60,604 bases of DNA, from assembly GCF_000336675.1 (NCBI RefSeq), contig NZ_AOMB01000012.1:1-60604 (forward strand), in the 5' to 3' direction. The position numbers and the translations under genes are program-made. This DNA is from Halococcus hamelinensis 100A6 (lineage in GTDB: Archaea > Halobacteriota > Halobacteria > Halobacteriales > Halococcaceae). The notes below the pieces were generated by a model that saw nothing but the letters and a program-made list of their open reading frames with translations, did no database searches and had not been told where the DNA came from. Shown here in pieces: positions 17,242 to 28,045 of the stretch (its first letter is position 1; each line of letters begins with the position of its first letter).

Positions 17242-18462
17242 TCATGCCCCGGTGACGAGCGCCAACAGCCAATAGAGACCGAAGCCGACGACGCCGGCCC
17301 CGACGAGCGAGACGAGCCACGCGACGACGGTGAAGCCGATCTTCCGCATCGAGGTGCCCGCCGACCCCGCCGCGAGGCCGCTCCCGATCACGCTCGAGAT
17401 GATGATGTTGTTGAACGAGATCGGGATCCCGAGCGCGATGGCGACCTGGGCGATGATGAACCCCGGGATCAGCGCGGCGATCGATCGCCGGACGCCGAGC
17501 TGTGAGTACTCTCGGGCGACCGCTTGGAGCAGTCGCGGCGACCCCATCCACGCCCCGAGCAGGATGCCGACCGCACCGAGGCCGAGCAGCAGGACCGCGG
17601 GCGTCCCCATCGAGTCGAACAGCGGTTCGATCGGACCCGTCGCGAGCCCGACCTGGCTCCCGCCGCTCGAGAACGCCACGACCGCCCCGAGACCGATCAG
17701 AAAGCCCCGGATGCCGGCGTCGACGGAGGCCTGCATTCGACGACGGAGGGCGAGGAAGACGACCGCGCCGAACACGAGGCTCACGACCACGCTGACGACG
17801 TCGTAGCCCCCGACGAGCTCCGGGCCGCTCCCCACACGCCGCGAGACGAACCCCGCGAGGGTGCCCTGGCCTTCGGGACCCGGGAAGACCGCCAGCCGGA
17901 CGTTGGCGAGGATCGCCCCGACGAGGCCCGCGAGCGCCGGGACGCCGACCTCCTCGGGGATGTCGTCCCGTCGGAGGAGGGTCGCGGTGCCGTAGGCGAT
18001 CGTAGCCGAGACGAACGGCACCGCGATCCAGAACGACGCCAGCCGCGTGTAGGTGTCGAACGCCGGGGCACCGCCGAGGCTCAGCCCCGCCCCGACGACC
18101 GCGCCGGTGGTGGCGAACGCCGCCGGGATCGGATAGCCCGTCCTCACCCCGACCGCGATGAACGCCGCCGCCGTCAACAGCGCCGCGGCGGCCGCGAGCG
18201 GCGTGATCGAGACGCCGTCGATGAGGTCCTGGCCGACCGTTTGCGAGATGCTGCCACCCTGGGCGACCGCGCCGAGCGCCGCGAACACGCCGATGAAGAA
18301 GGCCGCGCGCATCGTCGGGAGCGCGTTCGCCCCCACCGCCGGCGCGAACGGCGGCGAGTTCGAGGACGCGCCGAGCGCCCACGCCATCCCGAAGCTCGCG
18401 AGCACCGCCACCCCGACCACGACCAGCGACGTCGAACTCTGTAATACTATGCCGACGGTCAT
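17242..18462 (-). CDS. Inorganic phosphate transporter, PiT/Pho4 family
   Basis: Cation-coupled phosphate permease, 406 aa with about ten membrane helices. The duplicated PiT signature is visible: [23 protein letters not shown] near residues 21-43 and [21 protein letters not shown] near 343-363. The classic motif GxxNxAN is modified to GASSNSP, as often seen in haloarchaeal members. The ATG at 18462 begins directly at the first helix. It is divergent from hisI across 179 nt. No pho-type regulator or phoU gene is adjacent. Confidence 0.9.
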   Translation of the reverse strand: MTVGIVLQSSTSLVVVGVAVLASFGMAWALGASSNSPPFAPAVGANALPTMRAAFFIGVFAALGAVAQGGSISQTVGQDLIDGVSITPLAAAAALLTAAAFIAVGVRTGYPIPAAFATTGAVVGAGLSLGGAPAFDTYTRLASFWIAVPFVSATIAYGTATLLRRDDIPEEVGVPALAGLVGAILANVRLAVFPGPEGQGTLAGFVSRRVGSGPELVGGYDVVSVVVSLVFGAVVFLALRRRMQASVDAGIRGFLIGLGAVVAFSSGGSQVGLATGPIEPLFDSMGTPAVLLLGLGAVGILLGAWMGSPRLLQAVAREYSQLGVRRSIAALIPGFIIAQVAIALGIPISFNNIIISSVIGSGLAAGSAGTSMRKIGFTVVAWLVSLVGAGVVGFGLYWLLALVTGA

Positions 18463-18641
18463 CCCGGGCTCCCGCGCCGTGCGCGTCCCGTATCGCCCGG
18501 CGGGTCACGTTTCGCACCGACGACCGGTCGTCGAAATATCATGTACTACTCGGTACACCCGAGAGCGAAAACCCTTGTCGGTCGGCTGAACGGTGTCCAC
18601 GAACGCAAAAAGCCTATGAGCGCGAGACCGAAGATAGGACC

Positions 18642-19025
18642 ATGAGCCGAACGGATTCGGTCGCCACGCCCGACCTCGAGTTCGGCCCCGACGGGCTCCT
18701 CACGGTGGTCGCTCAGGACGCCGAGACACGCGAGGTCCTGATGGTGGCCCACGCCTCCGCGGACGCGATCGAGCGCACCCGCGAGACGGGGCTGGGTCAC
18801 TACTACTCGCGTTCGCGCGACGAGCTCTGGCAGAAGGGTCAGTCGAGCGGCCACGTCCAGCGTATCGAGGAGGTTCGCGTCGATTGCGACGGCGACGCCG
18901 TGCTCTACCTCGTGGACCAGGCGGGCGGGGCGTGCCACACCGGCTTCGAGAGCTGCTTCTATCGCACGCTCGACGGTGAGGTGGTCGGCGAACGCGTCTT
19001 CGACCCCGACGCCGTCTATGAGTGA
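18642..19025 (+). CDS. hisI: Phosphoribosyl-AMP cyclohydrolase
   Basis: Third step of histidine biosynthesis, opening the adenine ring of phosphoribosyl-AMP. The 127-aa single-domain form has [14 protein letters not shown], the metal-binding [12 protein letters not shown], and the C-terminal [11 protein letters not shown] with two more Cys ligands for zinc. HisE is not fused. A weak AT-rich GCCTATGA lies about 26 nt upstream. The stop overlaps the start of the next gene by 8 nt (TATGAGTGA), so the two are probably translated from one mRNA. Other his genes are not in the window. Confidence 0.95.
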   Translation: MSRTDSVATPDLEFGPDGLLTVVAQDAETREVLMVAHASADAIERTRETGLGHYYSRSRDELWQKGQSSGHVQRIEEVRVDCDGDAVLYLVDQAGGACHTGFESCFYRTLDGEVVGERVFDPDAVYE

Positions 19026-20145
19026 GACGACCCACCGCGACCCGACGGCGACCCTAGCGACCGCCCACGAGGCGTACGACGCGGCCGTCGAACGGGTCGC
19101 CGACCACGGCGAGGCCGACCTCCGGGCGGTCGCCGACGCCTACGACCGCGCGACGACGTTGCTCGACAAGTACGAGGACCGCGCCACGGGGACCGGCGAC
19201 TTCGAGGGGTTCATCGAGTTCCGGGAGTCGTTCGACTCGCTCGTCGACGGTCTCGACGACGACCTCCCGCGCCGCGGGGCGTTCGAGACCGCGAACGAAC
19301 GTTTCGACAAGCGACGGCTCTCGACGAGCGACTTCGCCGCCGCCCGTGACGCGCTCGCGCCGGTCGAGGAGCTCGTGGGCGTGCTCGACGACCGCGACGC
19401 CGAACGCGAGCGCTACCGCGAGGCGCGACGGCGGGTGGCGAACCGACGCGAGGAGGTCGAACGTAAGGTCGCGGACCTCGAACGGCTCTCCGACCTCGCC
19501 GCGGTCGACCTCGACGCGCCGACCAGCGACCTCCGCGAGCCGATCGAGGCCTACAACGAGCGCGTTCGCGAGGCCTTCGACGCGTTTCGACACGAAGCGA
19601 GCGCCCGCCAGCTACTCGAATTCGTCGGCACGACCCGTCACTACCCGCTGGTGTCGTTCCAGCCGCCCCCGACCGACCTCCGGCGCTACGTCGAATCGAG
19701 CCCCGTCGGGGCCGAACCGCTCGCCACCCTCGTCGAGTACGCTGACTACTCGGCCTCGAAGCTCGACCACTACGTCGAGAACCCGGACGAGTTCAGACGC
19801 CACGTCGTCGTCAACCGGAGCTATCTCGACGGCCTCGACGCCGAGCCGCTCACGGTGTCGTGGCCGCCGCCGACCGCCGGGGTGCTCCGCTACCGGCTCC
19901 GCGAACTGGTCGCCGTCGTGGGTCGGTTCGGGCCGGAATCGACGGTCGCACGGCTCCGCTCGCTCCGTGAGACCACCGAAACGGACCGCTACGACCGGCT
20001 TCGACGCGCCGCCGTCGCACGCGAGAGCCTCACGCAGGCCGAACGAACCCGACTCGCCGAGGGCACGGTCGAAAGCGACCTGGAGGCCGCCCGCGCCGAA
20101 CGCGACCGGCTCGACGAGGCGCTCGCGGCGCATCCCGGCCCCTGA
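19018..20145 (+). CDS. Coiled-coil-rich conserved haloarchaeal protein
   Basis: A 375-aa acidic soluble protein with long helical, charge-alternating stretches: residues ~115-175 ([16 protein letters not shown]-like) and ~330-375. It resembles a haloarchaeal protein family often found after hisI (DUF7118 in my recollection, unchecked). A middle segment ([14 protein letters not shown], then [15 protein letters not shown]) is non-helical and may be a separate domain. The ATG at 19018 lies inside the hisI stop region. No enzyme motif is seen. Convergent glmM starts its stop 1 nt after this gene. Confidence 0.82.
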   Translation: MSETTHRDPTATLATAHEAYDAAVERVADHGEADLRAVADAYDRATTLLDKYEDRATGTGDFEGFIEFRESFDSLVDGLDDDLPRRGAFETANERFDKRRLSTSDFAAARDALAPVEELVGVLDDRDAERERYREARRRVANRREEVERKVADLERLSDLAAVDLDAPTSDLREPIEAYNERVREAFDAFRHEASARQLLEFVGTTRHYPLVSFQPPPTDLRRYVESSPVGAEPLATLVEYADYSASKLDHYVENPDEFRRHVVVNRSYLDGLDAEPLTVSWPPPTAGVLRYRLRELVAVVGRFGPESTVARLRSLRETTETDRYDRLRRAAVARESLTQAERTRLAEGTVESDLEAARAERDRLDEALAAHPGP

Positions 20146-20146
20146 T

Positions 20147-21511
20147 TCAACACTTCGTCGTCGCGGTTTCGAGCGCCTCCCGGACGTCCGTCGCGAGGTG
20201 TTCGGCCCGGTCGTTCTCGCGCGCCTCGGCGTAGATCCGTATCTTCGGTTCGGTCCCGCTCTCGCGAACCAGCACCCACGCGTCCCCGAAGTTCAGCCGG
20301 TAGCCGTCGGTGGCGTCGAGCTCGCCCGGGCTCGCGTCGGCGTACGTCGCCGCCGCGTCGAGCAGGGTCTCGCGCTCCGCGTCGCCGTCGTACTCGACCG
20401 CGGTCCGACGGTTGTGGTAGCCGCCGACGTCGGCGATCACCGCGCTCGCGGGGCGCTCGGCGACGAGTTCGAGGAACCGTGCGGCGGTGTACGCGCCGTC
20501 GCGCGCCAGCCGGTACTCCGGGAACAGCACGCCGCCGTTGCCCTCGCCCGCGACGGGAACCGAGACGCCCTGGTGCTGGAGGTCGCGGATCCGCGAGACG
20601 ATCCGGGTGCTCCCGACGGGCGTGAGTTCGAGGCCGGCATCGACGCGGTCGGCGACGTCCACGAGCCGCTGGGAGACCGTCACCGCCGAGACGGTCCTGT
20701 CGCCGGGGCTGAGCGCACCCGCCGCGAGCGCCGCGAGGCTCGCGTCGCCGGTGATGGCCGCGCCGTGTTCGTCGACGAACACCGCACGGTCGGCGTCGCC
20801 GTCGTGGGCGACCCCGACGTCGGCGTCCGTGGCGCGTACCAGCCGTTTCAGGTCCCCGAGGCTGTCGGGGACCGGTTCGGGGTCCCGACCCGGAAACGAC
20901 CCGTCGGGCTGGGCGTTGACGGTGACGACCCGACAGCCGAGTTCGCGGAAGATCCCCGGGCTCGTGAGCGCGCCCGCCCCGTGGCCGGGGTCGAGCGCCA
21001 CCGTCAGGTCCGCCGCCGCGATCCGCTCGCGTGCCACGGCATCCACGACCGAGTCGACGTAGCGCCGCCGCGCGCCCTCGACCTGTCGCGAGTCGCCGGT
21101 CTCGTTCCACGGGGCGCGGTCGAACTCCTCGGCCGCCAGTACGTCCTCGACGCGTTCGAGGCGCTCGATCGGGAACTCGACCCCGTCGGGGCCGACGAGC
21201 TTGATCCCGTTGTCCGTCGGCGGGTTGTGCGAGGCGGTGATCACCACCGCCGGCACCCCCTCCGCCTCGGCGTAACACTGGACGGCGGGGGTGGGCAACG
21301 CGCCCAACCGGTCGACGTCACAGCCGACGCTCACCAGCCCGCTCGCGACCGCGTCCGCGAGCATCGGCCCGCTCGCGCGTGTGTCCCGACCGAGCGCCAC
21401 CCGTCCCCCGCCGACGACCGTGCCGACCGCCATCGCGACTCGAAGGCTGAACTCCGGCGTCACCTCCTCGTTCGCGGTCCCTCGAATCCCGCTCGACCCG
21501 AACAGTCTCAT
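20147..21511 (-). CDS. glmM: Phosphoglucosamine mutase/phosphomannomutase family enzyme
   Basis: Interconverts hexosamine or hexose 6- and 1-phosphates for UDP-sugar synthesis. The 454-aa alpha-D-phosphohexomutase starts [17 protein letters not shown]. It has the phosphoserine loop [14 protein letters not shown], the Mg-binding [15 protein letters not shown], the sugar-binding [12 protein letters not shown] and the phosphate-binding [12 protein letters not shown]. Start at 21511 is chosen because the 39 upstream codons come from a repeat-containing gap. GlmM is favoured by the DGDADR/GEGNGG combination, but a phosphomannomutase role is not excluded. It is divergent from uvrB. Confidence 0.9.
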   Translation of the reverse strand: MRLFGSSGIRGTANEEVTPEFSLRVAMAVGTVVGGGRVALGRDTRASGPMLADAVASGLVSVGCDVDRLGALPTPAVQCYAEAEGVPAVVITASHNPPTDNGIKLVGPDGVEFPIERLERVEDVLAAEEFDRAPWNETGDSRQVEGARRRYVDSVVDAVARERIAAADLTVALDPGHGAGALTSPGIFRELGCRVVTVNAQPDGSFPGRDPEPVPDSLGDLKRLVRATDADVGVAHDGDADRAVFVDEHGAAITGDASLAALAAGALSPGDRTVSAVTVSQRLVDVADRVDAGLELTPVGSTRIVSRIRDLQHQGVSVPVAGEGNGGVLFPEYRLARDGAYTAARFLELVAERPASAVIADVGGYHNRRTAVEYDGDAERETLLDAAATYADASPGELDATDGYRLNFGDAWVLVRESGTEPKIRIYAEARENDRAEHLATDVREALETATTKC

Positions 21512-21551
21512 TCGAGTGGGGGTGTGAAGCCGACCACCAAATTCCTTCCGC

Positions 21552-21607
21552 CCCACCTTTTTACTGCGGGGGGTCGCCTCCGGCGACCCCCGCTTGCAAA
21601 AAGGTGG
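21552..21607. repeat. Nested inverted repeat in the glmM-uvrB divergent gap
   Basis: Outer arms CCACCTTTTT (21552-21562) and AAAAAGGTGG (21598-21607) enclose a second hairpin, GGGGGTCGCC / GGCGACCCCC with a TCC-type loop (about 21567-21592). The whole is about 55 bp. It is followed by a CT-rich stretch with further short palindromes (GCTCGCTCCGCTCGCG; CGGACCGCTCCGCGG). It lies between divergent promoters, so it does not end either flanking gene. The remaining gap to 21909 has no gene. I infer a dispersed haloarchaeal repeat. Confidence 0.7.
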
Positions 21608-21909
21608 ATCAAAAACTCCCGCTCGCAAACCGCGCTCGCTCCGCTCGCGCGGACACCTCCGCGACCGCTTCCGCAGAAGCCCTCGCTCACCCCTTCGGGG
21701 TTCGTTCGCCCTTCATCCACCAGGCTCCACAACCAGTACTGCCACCACAAACCGCTCCGCGACCGCCAACCGCGGACCGCTCCGCGGCTGCCGCACCGCC
21801 GCCACCCACACCGCTACCGGGTGCGGCGACCGCACTCCCGCCGCTGGATTCCGAGCCACGAATTGCACCGGGCGAGCGCGTCAAGTGCCTCCAACCCCTT
21901 CCACACACA

Positions 21910-23979
21910 ATGAGTGATACCCAGTCGGGCCCGCTCCAGCCGGACCGTCCCGGCGCGGACCGCCCGTTCCGCGTCGAGGCCCCCTTCGACCCCGCGGGCG
22001 ACCAGCCCGAAGCCATCGAGAAGCTCGCCGATGGATTCCTCGACGGCATGGACGCCCAGACCCTCCTCGGGGTCACGGGCTCGGGCAAGACGAACACCGT
22101 CTCGTGGGTCATCGAGGAGATCCAGAAACCCACCCTCGTCATCGCCCACAACAAGACCCTCGCCGCACAGCTCTACGACGAGTTTCGAAACCTCTTCCCC
22201 GACAACGCCGTCGAGTACTTCGTCTCCTACTACGACTACTACCAGCCCGAAGCCTACGTCGAGGCCAGCGACACCTACATCGACAAGGACGCCTCGATCA
22301 ACGACGAGATCGACCGCCTCCGCCACTCCGCGACGCGCTCGCTCCTGACCCGCGACGACGTCATCGTGGTCGCCTCGGTTTCGGCCATCTACGGCCTCGG
22401 TGACCCGCGGAACTACATCGACATGAGCCTCGAACTCGACGTCGGGGACACCATCGACCGCGACGACCTCCTGAAACGCCTCGTTGACCTGAACTACGAG
22501 CGCAACGACGTCGACTTCACCCAGGGGACCTTCCGCGTGCGCGGCGACACCGTCGAGATCTTCCCGATGTACGGCCGCTTTGCCGTCCGCGTCGAGTTCT
22601 GGGGCGACGAGATCGACCGCCTCTCGAAGCTCGATCCCTTGGAGGGGGAGGTCAAGAGCGACGAACCCGCCGTGTTGATCCACCCCGCGGAACACTACTC
22701 GATCCCCGAGAACACCCTCGACACCGCGATCAACGAGATCGAGGGCCTGATGGAGGAACGCGTCTCGTACTTCGAGCGCAACAACGACCTCGTGGCGGCC
22801 CAGCGCATCGAGGAACGCACCACCTTCGACCTCGAGATGCTCCGCGAGACGGGCTACTGCTCCGGCATCGAGAACTACTCCGTCCACCTCTCGGACCGCG
22901 AACCAGGCGACGCGCCCGCCACGCTCCTCGATTACTTCCCCGACGACTTTCTCACGGTCATCGACGAGTCCCACCAGACGGTGCCCCAGATCCGCGGCCA
23001 GTTCGGCGGCGACAAGTCCCGCAAGGACTCGCTGGTCGGGAACGGCTTCCGACTCCCGACTGCCTACGACAACCGCCCGCTCCGCTATCCCGAGTTCGCC
23101 GAACGCACGGGTCAAACCCTCTTCGTCAGCGCGACGCCGAGCGACTACGAACACGAGCACTCCGAGCAGATCGTCGAACAGATCGTCCGCCCGACCCACC
23201 TCGTCGACCCCGAGGTCTCCATCTCGTCGGTCGAGGGACAGATCGACGACCTCCTCGAACGCATCAACGACCGCACCGCACGGGACGAGCGCGTGCTGGT
23301 GACGACCCTCACCAAACGGATGGCCGAGGACCTCACCGAGTACCTCGAGGAGGCCGGCGTCGCCGTCGAGTACATGCACGACGAGACGGACACCCTCGAA
23401 CGCCACGAACTCGTCCGCGGACTCCGCCTCGGCGAGTTCGACGTGCTCGTCGGGATCAACCTCCTCCGGGAGGGCCTCGACATCCCCGAGGTCTCCCTCG
23501 TCGCGATCCTCGACGCCGACCAGGAGGGCTTCCTACGCTCCGAGACCACCCTCGTCCAGACGATGGGTCGCGCCGCACGGAACGTCAACGGCGAGGTCGT
23601 CCTCTACGCCGACGACGTCACCGACTCGATGCGCTCGGCGATCGACGAGACCCAGCGCCGCCGCGAGATCCAGACCGAGTTCAACGAGGAACACGGTTTC
23701 GAGCCCCGAACCATCGAGAAGGAGGTCAGCGAGACCAACCTCCCGGGCTCGGAGACCGACACCGCCCGCACGACGGACCTCGAACCCGACTCGACGGACG
23801 AGGCCCGCGAACTCGTCACCGACCTCGAAGACCGGATGGACGAGGCCGCCGGCAACCTCGAGTTCGAGCTCGCCGCCGACATCCGCGATCGGATCCGGAA
23901 ACTCCGGGTGGAGTTCGACCTCGCGGGCGAGGACGGTGTGCCGCCGGAAGAGGGCATTCCCCCGGAAGCCGAGTTCTGA
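21910..23979 (+). CDS. uvrB: Excinuclease ABC subunit B
   Basis: Damage-verification helicase of bacterial-type nucleotide excision repair, 689 aa. In order: N-terminal [10 protein letters not shown], Walker A GVTGSGKT (near residue 57), the beta-hairpin [11 protein letters not shown] that clamps DNA, the UvrA-binding and insertion domains, [37 protein letters not shown], and a C-terminal UVR helix ([17 protein letters not shown]) that binds UvrC. The ATG at 21910 is preferred over the longer frame, whose first 102 codons traverse the repeat-rich gap. uvrC lies 0.9 kb downstream on the opposite strand. UvrA is not in the window. Confidence 0.97.
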   Translation: MSDTQSGPLQPDRPGADRPFRVEAPFDPAGDQPEAIEKLADGFLDGMDAQTLLGVTGSGKTNTVSWVIEEIQKPTLVIAHNKTLAAQLYDEFRNLFPDNAVEYFVSYYDYYQPEAYVEASDTYIDKDASINDEIDRLRHSATRSLLTRDDVIVVASVSAIYGLGDPRNYIDMSLELDVGDTIDRDDLLKRLVDLNYERNDVDFTQGTFRVRGDTVEIFPMYGRFAVRVEFWGDEIDRLSKLDPLEGEVKSDEPAVLIHPAEHYSIPENTLDTAINEIEGLMEERVSYFERNNDLVAAQRIEERTTFDLEMLRETGYCSGIENYSVHLSDREPGDAPATLLDYFPDDFLTVIDESHQTVPQIRGQFGGDKSRKDSLVGNGFRLPTAYDNRPLRYPEFAERTGQTLFVSATPSDYEHEHSEQIVEQIVRPTHLVDPEVSISSVEGQIDDLLERINDRTARDERVLVTTLTKRMAEDLTEYLEEAGVAVEYMHDETDTLERHELVRGLRLGEFDVLVGINLLREGLDIPEVSLVAILDADQEGFLRSETTLVQTMGRAARNVNGEVVLYADDVTDSMRSAIDETQRRREIQTEFNEEHGFEPRTIEKEVSETNLPGSETDTARTTDLEPDSTDEARELVTDLEDRMDEAAGNLEFELAADIRDRIRKLRVEFDLAGEDGVPPEEGIPPEAEF

Positions 23980-24003
23980 CCGTCGGATCGGGTATCTGGG
24001 CTC

Positions 24004-24285
24004 TCACTCGCCGTCCGCTCCGTTCACGTTATTCGAGACCCACGGAGACCACAGCGCCGAACTCACCGCGAGCACGACTAAGAACGTCCCGAGCGAAAGG
24101 GATCGCTCGACCGTGGCGACGAACCCACCCAGAACGGCCATGCTCGATACCAGTGGAATCGCATCTCCCGTAGCGTGTTCCGTCTCAGTATCCGATAGAT
24201 GATCCCGAGCGCACCGCCCACGGCGAAGACACTGAACAGAATCAAAATCGTGTGTCCGGGCCTCTACGGCGCGCCACCAGCTGGC
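24004..24285 (-). pseudogene. Degenerate small membrane-protein gene
   Basis: The gap after uvrB reads, on the minus strand, as a broken hydrophobic protein. One frame gives HTILILFSVFAVGGALGIIYR. Near 24195 a one-base shift moves the sense to a second frame, giving SDTETEHATGDAIPLVSS, then MAVLGGFVATVE, LGTFLVVLAVSSALWSPWVS and a stop at 24004. Upstream, the first frame has VMPAGGAP followed directly by a TAG, so a premature stop is also present. Two lesions favour a pseudogene over a sequencing error. The original family is unknown. Confidence 0.55.
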
Positions 24286-24344
24286 ATGACCCGATCTTCC
24301 CGTCGGTTCACATCGATCTTCTACCGCTTCTCTTCACGTACGGG

Positions 24345-24809
24345 TCACGTATTCCCCGCTCCGTCGGGGTTCCCGCTCTTGTCCTTGTCGACCTTCCCCT
24401 CACCGGGGCCGACCTCGCCGTCGCCGTCGAAGCCCGAATCGAGGAGCTCGTCGCTCGGCGTGGTGCCCTTGTCGTCGACGTAGACGTCGGCGTGACCCTT
24501 CTCCATCCGGATGCCGTGCCAGTCGATGCCCCACTCGGTGAGTCGCGCGACGGTCTCCTGGGCGGCCTCCCACGGTCGGGCGGTCCAGATGATGATGGTG
24601 TTGCCCTTCCGGTACTGGTAGTTGACCCACTCGACCATCTCCTCGTTGGGGTCCTCGGCCTCCTCGGTGATGTAGCCCTCCTCACCTGCGGTCAGGGTCT
24701 TATCGAAGTCCACCGCGATACGGGTGTGGTCGCCGTCGAACGGCTCCTCGCCGTCGGTCATCACGCCCTCGGATTCCCCGTCGGACCCGCCATCGGATTC
24801 GTCGCTCAT
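24345..24809 (-). CDS. Small HAD-like phosphatase domain protein
   Basis: A 154-aa protein with an acidic disordered N-terminus (about residues 1-28) and a Gly/Asp/Lys-rich C-terminus. The middle resembles a cap-less HAD phosphatase: VDFDKTLT (DxDxT motif I, near 33-40), IIIWTARP (motif II Thr), and EKGHADVYVDDKG (motif III/IV-like Lys and Asp). The spacing is compact, so the fold may lack the usual cap and the second half of the Rossmann domain. Substrate is unknown. A TATA-like GTATAAC sits at 24834-24840, 28 nt from the ATG. It is tail-to-head with uvrC upstream but separately promoted. Confidence 0.78.
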   Translation of the reverse strand: MSDESDGGSDGESEGVMTDGEEPFDGDHTRIAVDFDKTLTAGEEGYITEEAEDPNEEMVEWVNYQYRKGNTIIIWTARPWEAAQETVARLTEWGIDWHGIRMEKGHADVYVDDKGTTPSDELLDSGFDGDGEVGPGEGKVDKDKSGNPDGAGNT

Positions 24810-24833
24810 CGGTTCGACCTCGCCGCCCAGCGG

Positions 24834-24840
24834 GTTATAC
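24834..24840 (-). promoter_or_regulatory. BoxA/TATA-like element for the HAD-like gene
   Basis: GTATAAC on the minus strand is centred 28 nt before the ATG at 24809, between that gene and the uvrC stop. It implies the HAD-like gene is transcribed independently of uvrC. Confidence 0.6.
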
Positions 24841-24870
24841 CCTCGGCTGTCGGGAGAACATCCGGACGTG

Positions 24871-26622
24871 CTACAGCCGTCCGCGGATCGTCTCGGCGGT
24901 CTTCGCGCCGACGCCTGATACGGTCTGGAGTTCGTCCGGCGAGGCCCCGCGCACGCCGTCGACGCTCCCGAACCGCCGGAGGAGGCGTCGCCGGGTCTGT
25001 GGCCCGACCCCGGGAACGTCGTCGAGCACCGTCTTCACCTCGTCGCGGAGGCTCTGGTGGTACTGGACCGCGAACCGGTGGGACTCGTCACGGACCCGCT
25101 GGAGCAGGCGGCGCTCGGGCGCGTCGGACGGCCACGAGAAGCTCCGGTCCGGCGTGATGACCCGCTCTTCGGCCTTCGCGAGCGCGATGACGGGGACGTT
25201 CCAGCCCACCTCGTCGAGCGCGTCGCGAGCGGCGTTCAACTGCCCCTCGCCGCCGTCGATCAGGAGTAGGTCGGGGTTCGGGCGGTCGTCCTCCGCGTGC
25301 CCGCTGGCACGTTCGACCGCTCGGCGCGCCCGCCACGCGACGAGGCTCCGCATGTTGGCGTAGTCGTCGTTCTCGTCGTCGAGCTTCTTCCGGCGGTAGT
25401 CGGACTTCTCGGGGCTCCCGTTCACGAAGGTGACGTCGCTGCCCACCACCGCCCGACCGTGGGCGTGGCTCACGTCGAAGCCCTCGATCCGGTTCGCGCG
25501 CTCGATACCGAGCGCGTCGGCGAGCGCCGCGGTGCCGTCGGGCTGGCCACGTCCCCGTCGGGCGTTCTTCAGCGCCAGCTCGACGAGGGTGGCCTCCCGT
25601 CCCGCGCCCGGGACTCTCACCGAGACCCCCTCGGTGTCGAGCCACGCGTCGAGTTCGTCGTCGACGAACGGTTCGGGGAGGAGCAACGCGTCCGGGAGCG
25701 CCCGCTCGGCGTAGTACTGGACGACGAACGCCGCGAGCACGCTTCCGACGCCCTCCTCGTCGTCGTCGGGCACGGAGAGGGTGTGCTGGTCGCGCTCGAC
25801 GAGCTGGCCGCGTTCGCTGTGGAGCCGCGCGACGGTGGCGCGCTCGCCCTCCACGACGACACCCAGGACGTCGACCTCCTGCTCCGGCGACTGGGAGGCC
25901 ACCGCCTCGCCGGCCCCCTCGTGGAACGACTCGACCACTTCGAGTTTGTCCCGGAGGTTCGCGGCGCGCTCGAAGTTCCTCGTCTCCGTGGCTTCCTCCA
26001 TCCCGCGCCGGAGCGGGTCGGCGAGCACGCCCGTGCTCCCCTCGAAGAACTGGGTCACGGTCTCGACGTCCGCGAGATACGCTTCCTCGCCGATCTCGCC
26101 GGTACACGGCGCGGTACACAGCCCGATGTCGTGGTCGAGACACGGGCGGTCACGACCCGCGAACTTGTACTCCGAACAGCCCCGCAGCCCGTAGGTCTCC
26201 CGCAGCGCCTTCACCACCACCTCGACCCGGCCGCGCTCGGTGTAGGGGCCGAAGGCGGTCGCGCCGGGGTCGGGGTCCCGGGTGATCTCGATCCGGGGGA
26301 ACTCGTGGTCGGTGAGCTGGACGAGGGGATAGGATTTGTCGTCCTTCAGCCGGACGTTGTAGCGCGGCCCGTGGCGCTTGATGAGGTTGGCTTCCAGTAA
26401 GAGCGCCTGGGTCTCGGTGTCGGTGACCGCGACCTCGACCTCGTCGGCACGTCCGACCATTTTCGCGATCCGGTGGCTCCGCGGGTCGGCGTACGACCGG
26501 ACCCGGCTCGCGAGGTCGACGGCCTTCCCGACGTAGAGGGTGGTTCCGTTCTCGCGGAACTGGTAGACGCCCGGTTCGCGCGGGAGGTCGCCGGCGCGCT
26601 CGCGGACGCTCTCGATATCCAT
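24871..26622 (-). CDS. uvrC: Excinuclease ABC subunit C
   Basis: Dual-incision nuclease of bacterial-type excision repair, 583 aa. The N-terminal GIY-YIG domain is seen as [19 protein letters not shown] (residues ~16-34). Other elements are the Cys cluster CSEYKF...[15 protein letters not shown] (four Cys of the usual Fe-S/zinc-type cluster), a UVR helix ([17 protein letters not shown]), the RNase H-like C-terminal nuclease ([28 protein letters not shown]), and paired helix-hairpin-helix motifs at the end ([26 protein letters not shown]). It begins 27 nt after the membrane winged-helix gene and is probably co-transcribed with it. UvrB is 0.9 kb away on the other strand. Confidence 0.97.
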   Translation of the reverse strand: MDIESVRERAGDLPREPGVYQFRENGTTLYVGKAVDLASRVRSYADPRSHRIAKMVGRADEVEVAVTDTETQALLLEANLIKRHGPRYNVRLKDDKSYPLVQLTDHEFPRIEITRDPDPGATAFGPYTERGRVEVVVKALRETYGLRGCSEYKFAGRDRPCLDHDIGLCTAPCTGEIGEEAYLADVETVTQFFEGSTGVLADPLRRGMEEATETRNFERAANLRDKLEVVESFHEGAGEAVASQSPEQEVDVLGVVVEGERATVARLHSERGQLVERDQHTLSVPDDDEEGVGSVLAAFVVQYYAERALPDALLLPEPFVDDELDAWLDTEGVSVRVPGAGREATLVELALKNARRGRGQPDGTAALADALGIERANRIEGFDVSHAHGRAVVGSDVTFVNGSPEKSDYRRKKLDDENDDYANMRSLVAWRARRAVERASGHAEDDRPNPDLLLIDGGEGQLNAARDALDEVGWNVPVIALAKAEERVITPDRSFSWPSDAPERRLLQRVRDESHRFAVQYHQSLRDEVKTVLDDVPGVGPQTRRRLLRRFGSVDGVRGASPDELQTVSGVGAKTAETIRGRL

Positions 26623-26649
26623 CGGTCGAAAACAGGCGTGCGGGGCGCT

Positions 26650-27837
26650 TCAGTCTGACGCGTTCTCCTCGCGCCGGGCGGCTTCGGGGCCGTGGCCGTC
26701 GAGGCTGATGATGTTCTCGCGTCCGATCGAGAGCTTCTGGATGCTCCCGTCGTCGTTCATCGTCGAGAGGAGTCGGCTGACCTTCGCCTTCGACCACTCG
26801 GTCTCCTCGACGATCCGGGTCTGTTTCATCCGCCCGCCGTGGCTCCGGAGCAACGCCAGCACGCGGTCGGCGTCGGTCAGCGGCTCCGGCGGCTCGGGGG
26901 ATGCCTCGGGCTCCGGCGACGGCTCCTCGGTCGTCTCGGGCGGCGGGTTGGGGTCGGTGTCCTCGTCCGTGGCCCGCCACCGCGCGAACACCTCCCGCCA
27001 GCCGCGCCGGAGCAGTACGACCCCCCCGACGACCAGCCCGATGACGACGAGCGCGGCGACGGCGAGCCAGAGCGGCGTGAGGTCGCTCGTCGGGTTCGTC
27101 CCGAGGGTCCGTTCGGTGCTGTCGCTCAGCCCGTCACCGTCGCTGTCGGCACGGGTCGGGTCGGTCCCGCGCTGGATCTCGACTCCGTCGCGGATCCCGT
27201 CGCCGTCGCTGTCGGGGTTCTGTGGGTCCGAGCCGTACTTGTTCACCTCCTCGCCGTCGAGGAGGGTGTCGGCGTCCATGTCGCGGTTCGAGACGTTGTA
27301 GCCAGCCTCGACCTCCCGGGTGTTCGTGAGCCCGTCGCGGTCGAAGTCACCGCCGCGTCGGAGAACGGTCACCGGGATCCGCTCGCGGTCGAGCACCGTC
27401 GTGTTGCTCCGGATCGACCGGTTCCTGACCTCGACGACGAGGGTCTGCCGGCCCGTGACGTTGGCCGGCCAGGTGACGTTGGCGAAGTCGACGGTGTCGT
27501 TCGTGCCGCTCGAAAGCGCCAGCGACTCGCACTCGTCGACGAGCGCCCGGTTCGGCCTACCCGGTCGTTGTGACTGGAGGCAGACCCCGTAGTTGCCGTT
27601 CCCGGTGCCGGCCGAACGGTCCGCGACCGTCACGCTCGCGTTGATGGATTCGTCGACCCAGAGATACGTCGACCCGTTGGGGGTCTCGGGGGTGTCGATG
27701 ACGCCGCCGCCGGTTATCGTCACGTCCTCGACCCCGGTGCGCGCCGGCTGCGCACCGACGGGGACGACGGCAATGACGGCGCTCACGAGCACCACCGCAC
27801 AGAGCAGCCCCGCCACGACGCGCGCGCGCTCGCTCAT
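26650..27837 (-). CDS. Membrane-anchored winged-helix protein with calcium-type repeats
   Basis: A 395-aa protein with an unusual layout: signal peptide (residues 1-30), an extracellular beta-rich domain with two Cys (86, 103) and N-glycosylation sites to ~160, Asp-rich thrombospondin-type-3-like repeats (about 164-250; DFDRDGLTN, NPDSDGDGIRDG, ADSDGDGLSDS), one membrane helix (254-277) followed by Arg-rich cytoplasmic residues, a Pro/Glu linker (295-320), and a C-terminal winged helix (321-382; RMKQTRIVEETEWSKAKVSRLL) like haloarchaeal DUF7343 proteins. Read together it looks like a one-component transmembrane sensor-regulator with Ca-responsive outside repeats. That role is inference. It precedes uvrC by 27 nt. 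Confidence 0.85.
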   Translation of the reverse strand: MSERARVVAGLLCAVVLVSAVIAVVPVGAQPARTGVEDVTITGGGVIDTPETPNGSTYLWVDESINASVTVADRSAGTGNGNYGVCLQSQRPGRPNRALVDECESLALSSGTNDTVDFANVTWPANVTGRQTLVVEVRNRSIRSNTTVLDRERIPVTVLRRGGDFDRDGLTNTREVEAGYNVSNRDMDADTLLDGEEVNKYGSDPQNPDSDGDGIRDGVEIQRGTDPTRADSDGDGLSDSTERTLGTNPTSDLTPLWLAVAALVVIGLVVGGVVLLRRGWREVFARWRATDEDTDPNPPPETTEEPSPEPEASPEPPEPLTDADRVLALLRSHGGRMKQTRIVEETEWSKAKVSRLLSTMNDDGSIQKLSIGRENIISLDGHGPEAARREENASD

Positions 27838-28045
27838 CCTCGCTTACGTTCGACACCCATCCGGTATTACGCTGTCGGTGGCGGATACGCGGCTCCACAC
27901 CAGCGTCGACCGGGGCGTAAGCGCCGGTCGCGTCGCGCACCGTGAGCGCGAAGCCTCCGGCTCAGGGGTCGAGAACGAAAGAAACGGTCGCGATACGCGA
28001 CCGATTGCCGCGCGATTGGTTGTTCGAGAGGGTTGGGGACCTACG

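Noticed and set aside
21604-21909. 102-codon N-terminal extension of uvrB
   Set aside because: It crosses the palindromic gap and is not conserved UvrB sequence; the ATG at 21910 fits the family.
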